From: Bos javanicus
Lineage: Eukaryota > Chordata > Mammalia > Artiodactyla > Bovidae
NCBI RefSeq assembly: GCF_032452875.1
Contig: NC_083884.1
Location: 24,011,501-24,075,500 of the forward strand
Length of the DNA stretch: 64,000 nt
Reading direction: 5' to 3'
The notes below the pieces were generated by a model that did not search any database, had not been told where the DNA came from, and worked only from the letters and a program-made list of their open reading frames with translations. Below, piece after piece: positions 35,380-46,001 of this stretch. A program made the translations under genes and the position numbers. The number at the start of each line of letters is the position of its first letter. Position 1 is the first letter of the stretch.

Positions 35380-35585
35380 GTTGTTGATTCGCTAAGTCAT
35401 GTCCAACTTTTTTGCAACCCCATGGACTGTAGCCCACCAGACTTCTCTGTCCATGGGATTTCCCAGGCAAGAATACTGGAGTGGGTTGTCACTTCCTTCT
35501 TCAGGGATCTTCCTGACCCAGGGGTTGAACCTGTGTTCCTGCATTGCAGGTGGATTCTTTACCACTGAGCTACCAGGAAAGCCCC
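35380..35585 (-). mobile_element. Bov-tA SINE, antisense
   Basis: 'ttgattcgctaagtcatgtc' to 'tgagctaccaggaaagcccc'. It is followed by TATA/CATC low-complexity sequence to about 35730. Confidence 0.92.
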
Positions 35586-35859
35586 TACTATATATGCATC
35601 TCTATCTATATATGGCATGCGCATCTCTAGCTTTATCTGCAAATGGGTATCTATACATGTATCTATATATGAGATTTCTCTATATTTATATAGCTATACA
35701 TACACATTTACATACATTATTTTACATACATCATTGACAAAGGAATTGTTACTTTCATAGCATTCAAATCACACTGGAGCATTTCTTAAAAAATCGTTTG
35801 TTGACAGAGAGATTCAAATAAAGGAAATAGAAATAACTGAACATAATATAATATGACTA

Positions 35860-36480
35860 TATTGCCATTATGCAGATTGTACCACAGCTCATAATAATGC
35901 TTTATTTCTACCATGCTGTAATTGGCACTTATGCATTCCTTTCTCTGAGAGCCCATTAGAAATGCAATTATGCCAAAGCATGATGATTTATTTCAGCACA
36001 TGGAATTGAACCTCTGCCTTTGGCAACAGTCCCATGAGGTAAACACAAGCTCTGTGAGCAAAATATTTATTAAGGCAAAAAGAAGTAAAAGCTCATTTTC
36101 CTATTGTAATGTATAGTATTTGCTTCTCAACTTAAGACCGGTTTAAAAAAATAAATAAAAGGGCACAGGCTGATATTTCTCCCAAGAGAAAGTGATCAGT
36201 CAGTGACTGATAAGATCATATAAGCAACAGGGGCAGGCTGTGATATTAACCAGCTTGTGATTTTATCTGCTCCAGATAATTATTTTGCACTGGAAAGCAA
36301 GCAGTAAGCAATACCATCAGTTGCTCATGATAGGAAGAGGTTGGGTATTCTGCACTCACATTGATAAGCCATTCTCCTTGCACTGTTTTAGTGTCAAAGA
36401 CAATCCCGATGTCATGAGTTCTGAAACTCTCCATTACACCAACTAATTCATTTACCCAAGTCACAACCAAAATAATTTAC
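35860..36480. other. Repeat-free, complex sequence: candidate conserved non-coding element
   Basis: This block has no recognisable repeat and higher complexity than its flanks. It has homeodomain-like TAAT cores and several GATA/TGAT-type words. It holds a perfect 17-bp palindrome 'atcagtcagtgactgat' at 36195-36211. The minus frame at 36246-36470 (74 codons) has no known domain. Whether the block is conserved cannot be judged from one sequence. Confidence 0.3.
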
Positions 36481-37370
36481 AAACATGGAAAGCAGATATT
36501 AGAAAAATGTTTGTGACTTTAGTTTCTAAATCAAATGTTTATAAAAGTCCACCTCATTTTTCTGAGAATTCTAGAATTCTTATGTCTGCCCTGCAGTATT
36601 TTTACTATAATAATTCCTCAAACTTAAAATGTGCTAAGAAACTTATAGACTTACATTATATTTAAGAAAAAGACAGAGACTATTATCTTATTTTAATATA
36701 AAGATATTGAAATGTGAAAAGGCTCTGGAGTGTTGGAGGGACACATGGCTAAACTAGAACCCAGGAGTTAATATAACAAGAAGAATAAATTCTACCTAAC
36801 CAAACTGTCTATCTAAACAGCTTACATTAGAAATATACAATTTGGACATTTTCCTGTTATGTGTTAATAATAATGGAGGAAATTGGGGAACACAGCTTTT
36901 GAAAAAAAGAATCAAAGAATGTTAGACAATGCGAGAACTCTATAAAAGATTACCATATTCTGTGAAAAGATTCTTAGCAGTGATATAAAAGATGATTTAA
37001 TGTCTATAATAAATAAAGAAAATTTTTTCTTCATTCCCTAGGATAGGACCTGAAATGTTGTTAGTAATAATTCAAGATAAATGTAGAGAAGCCCTTTCTG
37101 ACTATAGGTTGGATTTTCATGTAGCAGATATTCAAGGGGAGGTGAGTAATGTTCAGCAAATCTTTAATTAATTTCTTTCTAGTTAGTGTGGCTTATGTTA
37201 CTGAAAACAGAGAATTACAGTATAAAGAAATCGGTATCAAAACTTCCTGTGGGCCTACTGGAAAACAGATTAAAAAAAAAAGAAAGAAAGCCTTGTATTG
37301 ATAAGAAATAGAAATAAAAGTAAATGTAGACTTTAAGGCTGGCCTTTTTGTAACTAATTTGTAGTGAATT
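36481..37370. other. Unassigned AT-rich DNA with a MIR-like scrap
   Basis: 36680-36775 resembles a degraded antisense MIR ('acacatggctaaactagaac'). The rest is unrecognised. Confidence 0.45.
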
Positions 37371-37653
37371 AATACACATGGATATCTGGCTCTAAGTGAG
37401 TGATCACACCATCATGATTATCTGGGTCATGAAGATCTTTTTTATACAGTTCTTCTGTGTATTCTTGCTACCTCTTCTTAATATCTTCAGCTTCTGTTAG
37501 ATCCATACCATTTCTGTCCTTTATCGAGCCCATCTTTGCATGAAATGTTCCCTTGGTATCTCTAATTTTCTTGAAGAGATCTCTAGTCTTTCCCATTCTG
37601 TTGTTTTCCTCTATTTCTTTGCACTGATCACTGAGGAAGGCTTTCTTATCTCT

Positions 37654-37971
37654 TCATGCTATTCTTTGGAACTCTGCATTCAGATGCTTATATCTTTCCT
37701 TTTCTCCTTTGCTTTTCACTTCTCTTCTTTTCACAGCGATTTGTAAGACCTCCACAGACAGCCATTTAGCTTTTTTGCTTATCTTTTCCATGGGGATGGT
37801 CTTAATCCCTGTCTCCAGTACAATGTCACAAACCTCTGTCCATAGTCCATCAGGCACTCTATCTATCAGATTTAGTCCCTTAAATCTATTTCTCACTTCC
37901 ACTGTATAATCATAAGGGATTTGATTCAGGTCATACCGGAATGGTCTAGTGGTTTTTGCTACTTTCTTCAA
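37654..37971 (-). pseudogene. BovB ORF2 fragment in the inverted 5' segment
   Basis: This is a 105-codon open stretch on the minus strand. It covers the BovB region after the endonuclease: KVAKTTRPFRYDLNQIPYD, then VEVRNRFKGLNLIDRVPD and the basic linker KRREVKSKGEKERYKH. It ends at a stop near 37654, where a codon is mutated. The same block occurs in the truncated BovB at 791-1402. The segment belongs to the same insertion as the sense half and is displaced by 5' inversion rather than being a separate gene. Confidence 0.85.
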
Positions 37972-38030
37972 TTTCAGTCTGAATTAGGCAATAAGGAGTT
38001 CATGATCTGAGCCACAGTCAACTCCTGGTC

Positions 38031-39707
38031 TTGTTTTTGTTGACTGTATATAAGAAAGCCTTCCTCAGTGATCAATGCAAAGAAATAGAGGAAAACAACA
38101 GAATCAGAATGACTAGAGATCTCTTCAAGAAAATTAGAGATACCAAGGGAATATTTCATGCAAAGAGGGACTCAATAAAGGACAGAAATGGTATGGACCT
38201 AACAGAAGCAAAAGATATTAAGAAGAGGTGGCAAGAATACACAGAATTGTACAAAAAAGATCTTCATGACCCAGATAATCATGATGGGGTGATCACTCAC
38301 CTAGAGCCAGACATCCTGGAATGTGAAGTCAAGTGGGCCTTAGAAAGCATCATTACGAACAAACCTAGTGGAGGTGATGGAATTCCAGTTGAGCTATTTC
38401 AAATCCTGGAAGATGATGCTGTGCAAGTGCTGCACTCAATATGCCAGCAAATTTGGAAAACTCAGCAGTGGGCACAGGACTGGAAAAGGTCAGTTTTCAT
38501 TCCAATCCCAAAGAAAGGCAATGCCAAACAATGCTCAAACTACCACACAATTGCACTCATCTCACACGCTAGTAAAGTAATGCTCAAAATTCTCCAAGCC
38601 AGGCTTCAGCAATACGTGAACTGTGAACTTCCAGATGTTCAAGCTGGTTTTAGAAAAGGCAGAGGAACCAGAGATCAAATTGTCAACATCTGCTGGATCA
38701 TCAAAAAAGCAAGAGAGTTCCTGAAAAATATCTATTTCTGCTTCATTGATTATGCCAAAGCCTTTGACTGTGTGGATCACAATAAACTGTGGAAAATTCT
38801 GAAAGAGATGGGAATACCAGACCACCTGACCTGCCTCTTGGGAAATTTGTTTGCAGGTCAGGAAGCAACAGTTAGAACTGGACATGGAACAATAGACTGG
38901 TTCCAAATAGGAAAAGGAGTATGTCAAGGCTGTATATTGTCACCCTACTTATTTAACTTCTATGCAGAGTACATCATGAAAAACGCTGGGCTGGAAGAAG
39001 CACAAGCTGGAATCAAGATTGCCGGGAGAAATATCAATAACCACAGATATGCAGATGACACCACCCTTATGGCAGAAAGTGAAGAGGAACTCAAAAGCCT
39101 CTTGATGAAAGTGAAAGAGGAGAGTGAAAAAGTTGGCTTAAAACTCAACATTCATAAAACGAAGATCATGGCATCTGGTCCCATCACTTCATGGGAAATA
39201 GATGGGGTAACAGTGGAAACAGGAGCAGACTTTATTTTGGGGGGCTCCAAAATCACTGCAGATGGTGACTGCAGCCATGAAATTAAAAGACGCATACTCC
39301 TTGGAAGAAAAGTTATGACCAACCTAGATAGCATATTGAAAAGCAGAGACATTACTTTGCCAACAAAGGTTCATCTAGTCAAGGCTATGGTTTTTCCTGT
39401 GGTCATGTATGGATGTGGGAGTTGGACTGTGAAGAAAGCTGAGTGCCGAAGAATTAATACTTTTGAACTGTGGTGTTGGAGAAGACTTTTGAGAGTCCCT
39501 TCGACTGCAAGAAGATCCAACCAGTCCATTCTAAAGAATATCAGCCCTGGGATTTCTTTGGAAGGAATGATGCTAAAGCTGAAACTCCAGTACTTTAGCC
39601 ACCTCATGCGAAGAGTTGACTCATTGGAAAACTCTGATGCTGGGAGGGATTGGGGGCAGGAGGAGAAGGGGACGACAGAGGATGAGATGGCTGGATGGCA
39701 TCACTGA
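38031..39707 (+). CDS. BovB ORF2 fragment, open for 558 codons: linker plus reverse transcriptase
   Basis: This is the longest open frame in the window. It is a BovB (RTE-clade) reverse transcriptase without the N-terminal AP endonuclease. The first residues come from sequence at the inversion junction; BovB similarity starts around residue 9 (KAFLSDQC). Order: linker (LEPDILECEVKWALESI, about residue 90), fingers block QAGFRKGRGTRDQ (about 205-217), motif A FIDYAKAFDCVDH with catalytic Asp240, motif B CQGCILSP (298-305), and the catalytic YADD at 340-343. Then come the thumb block LNIHKTKIMASGP and a Trp/Cys-rich C-terminal region (MYGCGSWTVKKAE). All RT catalytic residues are kept. It ends at a stop near the usual BovB end. 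Lacking the endonuclease and a BovB 5' promoter, it is probably not functional, but it is unusually undamaged. No host role is implied. Confidence 0.85.
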   Translation: MFLLTVYKKAFLSDQCKEIEENNRIRMTRDLFKKIRDTKGIFHAKRDSIKDRNGMDLTEAKDIKKRWQEYTELYKKDLHDPDNHDGVITHLEPDILECEVKWALESIITNKPSGGDGIPVELFQILEDDAVQVLHSICQQIWKTQQWAQDWKRSVFIPIPKKGNAKQCSNYHTIALISHASKVMLKILQARLQQYVNCELPDVQAGFRKGRGTRDQIVNICWIIKKAREFLKNIYFCFIDYAKAFDCVDHNKLWKILKEMGIPDHLTCLLGNLFAGQEATVRTGHGTIDWFQIGKGVCQGCILSPYLFNFYAEYIMKNAGLEEAQAGIKIAGRNINNHRYADDTTLMAESEEELKSLLMKVKEESEKVGLKLNIHKTKIMASGPITSWEIDGVTVETGADFILGGSKITADGDCSHEIKRRILLGRKVMTNLDSILKSRDITLPTKVHLVKAMVFPVVMYGCGSWTVKKAECRRINTFELWCWRRLLRVPSTARRSNQSILKNISPGISLEGMMLKLKLQYFSHLMRRVDSLENSDAGRDWGQEEKGTTEDEMAGWHH

Positions 39708-39833
39708 CTCGAGGGACTCGAATCTGAGTGAACTCTGGGATTGGTAATGGACAGGGAGGCCTGGCGTGCTGCAATTCATGGGGTCGCAAAGAGTCAGACA
39801 CGACTGAGCGACTGAACTGAACTCAATACACAT

Positions 39834-42800
39834 AGAAAGAAAGTTGATATTGAAAAATGTATTAATAGTTATATTAAAACAATACACAATTTTAATAATA
39901 GTTTATAGACAGTCCTGTTATACTATGTATAATTTTTCCTTGCAATTACTCTTTCCTCTGTCTTAAATAGAAACAGGCTATTTGCATTAATTTTAATGGT
40001 TCAACTGCTTGATTTCTCCCTGCATGAAACTGCATGCTTCAATACCTCATACCTGCTGATATAATAATTTATATAATCTCAAGAGGTGTCAAGAAGGGAT
40101 TTAAAGTAGAAGTAAAAAAGCATGAACTGAAATTAATGATGATCTCCCACTATTTACTGATGAATAGTAAAACAAGCTCATTTCAACACAGAGTGTTTGT
40201 CTTTTCTCTTAGTCTTTTCTGATGCCTATCAGTGTGGGAGTGTGATTATAAGCTCCTTTGACACTTCTGGGCAGCACTAAGAAGAATAATGCTAAATCCA
40301 TCCATTAAGAAATAACGAGGCCATTCTGTTAAATAAAATAATAATTTATTGCCTTGTAGCAAACAATAGTACCCAAATACATTGAATATATATGAATTAA
40401 ATCATGCAGCATTCAAAATGTAGTTTATAGAAAATGTATATTGATTGTTTAGGAACACTGTTACAAATATCAGAAAAGACATACCAACCTACACAGAGAA
40501 CTAAAATTTTAGCATACTTTTAAATTTTCAAGGATTTAGCCATTGCTTTTGTTTCTCCTCACTGAACCTTTCTTCACCAAAATAATCCACCTAGCAATGA
40601 ATGTAGATGTGTGAAATGACTTCTCTTCATAATTTTAGAACAAGAGGTTTCCTTCAATGTCATAGAACAGTTCTGCCTAAAAGTCTTACATGCTTCTAAT
40701 TATTTATGGAAATATGCAAAAAAAAAACTACCAATACCATCTCCTGAATTGGCCGTTCCATTCCTTTTCCCTAGGGGAAACGGCATGGGTAACAGGATCC
40801 ATCCTCACATTTCCATGATTGCTGCTTTTTTAAGTAATCTCAACAATAACAGAAATGACTGTAGAATATTCACTGTGAAACTTACATCTACTGGCCATTT
40901 TGTGATATTCAAAAAATAAAAGACATTCACTAGTTGATACAATATTCACTGTACTTATTTCCAGAGTATTTGAATTTTTGAAGGCACTAGCTGTCAAATT
41001 TGTGAGCATTAAAATCACTTAAAAATTGAAAGTAAGAAGAGCAATTATTTAAGTGTTAGAGAGATACTTCAGTTGACCAAGGATTGGGCATTATGCCATC
41101 ATGACAAATAGATGAGTGTCACCTCTCCCAAGTGATATGTGCATATTAAGTAAGGATTCTAATGTCAGGATCAAAGAGAAAACCACTTCACTAGCGTCCC
41201 ATTATGACTTGACTCCATACTAGGTTCAAACATGCCACAGACTATTATCAACCTATCTAATTGAGTTTTAAATATTAAATAGACATTCAAATTATGCAAA
41301 TGAAAGGATAATTATATGTCTGATTATTTGACATAAACATATAACATGAAATAGTATATTTTAAAATTATATACTTTTCATTTTAAAACTCTAGAAACTC
41401 CCATTTGGACAGTATCTCATTCTCAATTATTTTATAAGTCACACTAATGAAATCTTTGAGACTTTAAACAAAAATGTCTACTTGCCAGCTTTCTCATTAA
41501 GTGGACTCAATGTGGGATTAAGGATGTTATTTTTCATTTTTGATATAAGCACAATTCAACTAGCTACATGATTGCAATTCACATTATTCTTTCCTTCACC
41601 ACATGTAAATGTATTCATTATACATTTTTGTGAAGTGAAAAAGAAAAGGACAGAATGACATATCATTGTCAGTATAATAAAATGGATTTCCTTAGCCAAT
41701 TAATATTTTCTTTTGCTTCACATTGCAAATATAATTTTAGTTGGCATCTATGTCTGAAAGTATATATATATAAATGTGTGTGTGTGTGTCTCACTACTGA
41801 ATCATGACAAGATTCACTGTTCAACTAACTCAGAAACCTATCATAAGTCCTTATCAAGTCAGTTTCTATGTGGTCATTTTTATAGTTGTATCTCATAGTT
41901 GAAATCTCATGGGTCTTTCACATTTCCAAAGCTGGTAGATGACAACTAAACTTAGTTTCAAGCTCAAGTGTAAGAATTATTTTTAAATCATTAATCATCC
42001 CTTACGTTCACCATGGTATCTACCTATCAGGTCCATAGGTTCAACATACTCATCAATCCACTGGAGAGAAATTGTACTAACTTCCAGAACCTTTATTTCC
42101 CTGTCCAATGTCAGTACAGCTTTCTGAAGAAATACTGATGGACACACTAAGAGACTTGGAAATTGTTAATACCTCTATAAGGATTTCTTCATTTTTATTT
42201 TATCTGTGCTTTCCTTCATAAAATTCATCACTCAAAATACCAAAACTTTGCTAAAATATTTCTTAATATTTATTTTGATTTGATAATTATCTTCTGCATT
42301 AAAATTGATACAAAACGTATTGTTGATACAAAGTGAATTACAGAAGTCTTAATGGGACTTTTCCACCTGAAGCTGTAGGAGCTGGCCTTGTGCTAGAGCA
42401 GGCCAGTGTTGGGGTTTACAGCAAAGTCAGCTGCTCATTTAATTCTCCTTTTCCCATGGGTGTGCTTCTCAGTGCTAAGCTACCTGGGCTTAAGTCTGAG
42501 CTTAATAATGGGGATAATGTGGATCTATTTTTCTTATACTTTTCAATAACTATTTCTGTTCTTCAATCAGGTGCTATAAATCCTCACTTGGAATCCTTAA
42601 CTACTTGTGAAAGTAATTGTGTGTGTGTGTGCAGATAGTTATTGAAATTAATGTTTTAGGGAGGGGACAGTGCTAGAAATTAAAATTTCTATAGGAATTC
42701 TTATACCACCTTCTTTCTGATGTCACTACATATATTCTTGTTTAATTTCTCAGTTGACTACAACCTTTTGTTCAGCAGTATTTCTTAAAATGAGAAGATT

Positions 42801-43114
42801 TTCTAAATGTTTTATCTTGTTTGAAAGTATTTTCCTTTTGTTATTATATTTAAATGTGGTTTCACTCAGTTCAAAATTCTTTGGTCTCTCTCTTTCCCCA
42901 AAGACCTTTCAGTCATTGCTAATTTGCTTCTAGCTCTGAATGTGCAATTTTAATATGTGAACTCAGACAGCTTTTTTTGTCGTTGTTTTTAAGTTAGGGG
43001 ATCACTTTTACTCCCTGTACTTTCAAGGGATTTATTCCTCATCTTACAAACTTGACACAGTTTTTATTGCTTTTTAGCACTTCTTATTTGGAATAGTATG
43101 TGATATATTGTGGT
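39834..43114. other. Long unassigned AT-rich stretch
   Basis: 3.3 kb with no recognised gene and almost no young repeats; it holds small TA/TG (41760-41790) and GT (42617-42632) microsatellites. The frames at 40034-40222 and 42333-42638 have no domain or coding-like context. This is the largest repeat-poor block in the window. Confidence 0.5.
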
Positions 43115-43195
43115 ATATATTTTTTAATTGAAATATAGTTAGTTTACAATGTTGTGCTAGCTTAAGGTGTACAGAAAGATGATTTATATACATAT
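43115..43195 (-). mobile_element. L1 3' UTR scrap, antisense
   Basis: 'gttagtttacaatgttgtgc' is the reverse complement of an L1 3' end. The BovB insertion follows directly. Confidence 0.75.
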
Positions 43196-43513
43196 ATATG
43201 TTTGTTCCACGTCCAGTTCTAACTGTTGTTCCTGACCTGTACCTAGGTTTCTCAACAGGCAGGTCAGGTGGTCTGGTATTTCCACCTCTTTCAGAATTTC
43301 CCACAGTTTATTATGATCCACACAGTCAAAGGCTTTGGCATAATCAATAAAGCAGAAATAGATGTTTTTCTGGAACTCTCTTCCTTTTTCCATGATCCAC
43401 TGGATGTTGGCAATTTGATCTCTGGTTCCTCTGCCTTTCCTAAAACCCGCTTGAACATTTGGAAATTCATGGTTCACGTATTGCTGAAGCCTGGCTTGGA
43501 GAATTTTCAACAT
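43184..43513 (-). pseudogene. BovB ORF2 fragment: RT fingers and motif A (inverted half)
   Basis: A 109-codon open minus stretch reading QAGFRKGRGTRDQIANIQW and FCFIDYAKAFDCVDHNKLW. Its last codons run out of the element into flanking L1 and TA-rich sequence. The catalytic Asp of motif A is present. The matching motif B and YADD are on the opposite strand to the right, so no single frame can encode the enzyme. Confidence 0.85.
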
Positions 43514-44777
43514 TACTTTACTAGCATGTGAGATGAGTGCAATTGTGAAGTAGTTTGAGCATTCTTTGGCATTGCCTTTCTTTGGGATTGGAATGAAAAT
43601 TTACCTTTTCCAGTTCTGTGGCCACTGCTGAGTTTTCCAGATTTGCTGGCATATTGAGTGCAGCCCTTTCACAGCATCATCTTTCAGGATTTGAAGTAGC
43701 TCAACTGGAATTTCATCACCTCCACTAGCTTTGTTCATAGTGATGCTTTCTAAGGCCCACTTGGCTTCACATTCCAGGATGTCTGGCTCTAGGTGAGTGA
43801 TCACACCATCGTGATTATCTAGAACTGGACATGGAACAACAAACTGGTTCCAAATAGGAAAAGGAGTATGTCAAGGCTGTATATTGTCACCCTGCTTATT
43901 TAACTTATATGCAGAGTATATCATAAAAAATGCTGGGCTAGAAGAAGCACAAGCTGGAATCAAGATTTCCAGGAGAAAAATCAATAACCACAGATATGCA
44001 GATGACACCACCCTTATGGCAGAAAGTGAAGAGGAACTAAAAAGCCTCTTGATGAAAGTGAAGGAGGAGAGTGAAAAGTTGGGTTAAAGCTCAACATTCA
44101 GAAAGCTAAGATCATGGCATCTGGTCCCATCACTTCATGGGAAATAGATGGGGAAACAGTGGAAAAAGTGTTAGACTTTATTTTTTTGGGCTCCAAAATC
44201 ACTGCAGATGGTTATCGCAGCCATGAAATTAAAAGACGCTTACTCCTTGAAAGGAAAGTTATGACCAACCTAGATAGCATATTCAAAAGCAGAGACATTA
44301 CTTTCCAACAAAGTTCCGTCTAGTCAAGGCTATTGTTTTTCCAGTGGTCATGTATGGATGTGAGAGTTGGACTGTGAAGAAAGCTGCGAGCCGAAGAATT
44401 GATGCTTTTGAACTGTAGTGTTGGAGAAGACTCTTGCGAGTCCCTTAGACTGCAAGGAGATCCAACAAGTCCATTCTGAAGGAGATCAATCCTGGGTGTT
44501 CATGGGAAGAACTGATGCTGAGGCTGAAACTCCAATACTTTGGCCACCTGATGCGAAGAGTTGACTCATTGGAAAAGACCCTGATGCTGGGAGGGATTGG
44601 GGGCAGGAGGAGAAGGGGATGACAGAGGATGAGATGGCTGGATGGCATCACCAACTCAATGCACATGAGTTTGGGTGAACTCCGGAAGTTGGTGATGGAC
44701 AGAGATGCCTGGCATGCTGCGATTCATGGGGTCACAAAGAGTCAGACAGAACTGAGCGACTGAACTGAACTGAACTG
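43203..44777 (+). mobile_element. BovB insertion with inverted 5' segment (clear twin-priming structure)
   Basis: The left part, 43203-43820, is antisense BovB, from late linker (at 43820) to just after the palm block 'agaactggacgtggaaca' (at 43203). The right part, 43821-44777, is sense and starts at that same block ('agaactggacatggaacaac') and runs to the 3' terminal repeat. The overlap in element coordinates is only about 19 bp. A 7-bp repeat 'atatgtt' occurs at 43196-43202 and 44778-44784. This is the arrangement expected of twin priming. Motif A (DYAKAFDCVDH) lies in the inverted half, and YADD (RYADDTTLMAES) in the sense half. Confidence 0.92.
43884..44323 (+). pseudogene. BovB ORF2 fragment: end of motif B, YADD and thumb (sense half)
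   Basis: Two open stretches. 43884-44087 carries SPCLFNLYAEYI and RYADDTTLMAES with both catalytic Asp residues. A frameshift at about 44085 (one base lost after 'gagagtgaaaa') moves the frame. 44114-44323 carries MASGPITSWEIDGETVEK onward until another frameshift at about 44305. This copy is disabled by the inversion as well as by these shifts. Confidence 0.85.
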
Positions 44778-44784
44778 ATATGTT

Positions 44785-45011
44785 ATATTATGAAATCTTT
44801 GTTATATTATGAATTAATTTATGTTTGGAAAAATTTTTAATTTTTCATTCTTCCTTTAAAACCACCTTATTTGGAATATATTAATGGAAATATAGAATAT
44901 ACTTTACTATCATGTGCATATATGAACTATCTAATAAACAACTTTTGCTATTACTCTTTATTTTGCTCACTTGCACTTGAGCTGATGTTTATTTTCATTA
45001 ACTATTAAGTA
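44785..45011. other. Unassigned AT-rich DNA
   Basis: Nothing recognised. Confidence 0.4.
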
Positions 45012-45086
45012 AGGGCTTCCCTGACAGCTCAGTTGGTAAGGAATATGCCTGCAATACAGGGGACCCCAGTTTGATTCCTGGGTCAT
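45012..45086 (+). mobile_element. Bov-tA head only (tRNA-derived part)
   Basis: 'agggcttccctgacagctc' through 'tttgattcctgggtc'. The tRNA-like A- and B-box region is present but the BovB-derived half is absent. Confidence 0.82.
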
Positions 45087-45777
45087 AACTAAAGTTCATT
45101 CTCTTTTTGGAGGACTTAAAATAATTCTTTATTTCTACAATACCTTTGTATTCTCTTCCTCTTCTTTTCTGAATTTTTGTAGTTTATATTCCATATTTTA
45201 TAGGATTCTAAAATTTTTCTAAGAACTTTATGTTTATAGTTTTATTTGCTTATGCAATTTTTAAAAGGAATCTATGAACATGAATTTAATCCAAGGCATC
45301 ACAAAAATTCTGTGTGTATATTCTTCTCTGTGCTGTCTTACTGATCATATATTATCCCTGTAGAATTTTTTATACCTGATATGATGGGTCCACTTCTATT
45401 ATCACTCATTTTAAATGGGAATAATTCTTCCCCAAATCAACCAAGTGTCTTTATGGTTGTGTTGTAATCTGTGAGAAAATTTTCCTGACTCAAAGTAAAT
45501 GCGTGAATAATGAAGGGGTAGGAGTGCTCTTTTTTGTGTTTGTATATGTATGTGTGTGGGTTTGTGATAGAGAAAGAGAGAGAGAGATCATTGAAATTAT
45601 TAGATAAGCAATTGCATAGATGTCTACGTAGTTGAAACCTTCGGAGTGAGATGTGCATTAGTGACTATACTATTGCACTGATGGAGAAAGTCACTCCACC
45701 GAAAAAAGATCAAGTTGCCCCTGAAAATTCAAATTATATATTCAGTATCAAAAAAATAATATAATTATTATAGTAGG
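45087..45777. other. Unassigned AT-rich DNA
   Basis: No feature beyond a short GA-rich tract at about 45570-45587. Confidence 0.45.
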
Positions 45778-46001
45778 TGTTCTAAGTCGCTTCACTCACG
45801 GCCAACTCTTTGTGACCGTATGGACTATAGCCCGCCAGGCTCCTGTGTCCACGGGATACTCCAGGCAAGAATACTGGATTTGGTTGCCACGCCCTCCTTT
45901 GAGGGATCTTCCCAACTCAGGGATCGAACCTGCATCTCTTACAATTCCTGCCTTGACTTTTTACCTGTGTTCTTTACCACTAGTGCCACCTGGGAAGCCC
46001 C
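45778..46001 (-). mobile_element. Bov-tA SINE, antisense
   Basis: 'gttctaagtcgcttcactca' to 'gccacctgggaagcccca', with an insertion in the head ('cttgactttttacctgtg'). Confidence 0.92.

Larger units (their letters stand above)
37380..39824 (+). mobile_element. BovB insertion with inverted 5' segment (twin-priming type)
   Basis: One insertion flanked by an exact 9-bp duplication 'aatacacat' (37371-37379 and 39825-39833). The left part, 37380-38050, is antisense: end of endonuclease and linker. The right part, 38051-39824, is sense: from late linker through RT to the 3' terminal repeat. The two overlap in BovB coordinates by roughly 250-270 bp, giving inverted arms at about 37380-37650 and 38056-38320. 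Conserved target duplications at both ends argue that the two halves arrived together. Confidence 0.9.

Noticed and set aside
42333..42638. 101-codon open frame in the repeat-poor block
   Set aside because: Starts without a good ATG context, ends in a GT microsatellite (CVCVC), no domain, no splice context.
45012..45086. tRNA-like sequence
   Set aside because: It is the tRNA-derived head of a Bov-tA SINE, with the 'ggcttcc' start and no cloverleaf-supporting 3' end. The other heads were rejected as tRNA genes for the same reason.
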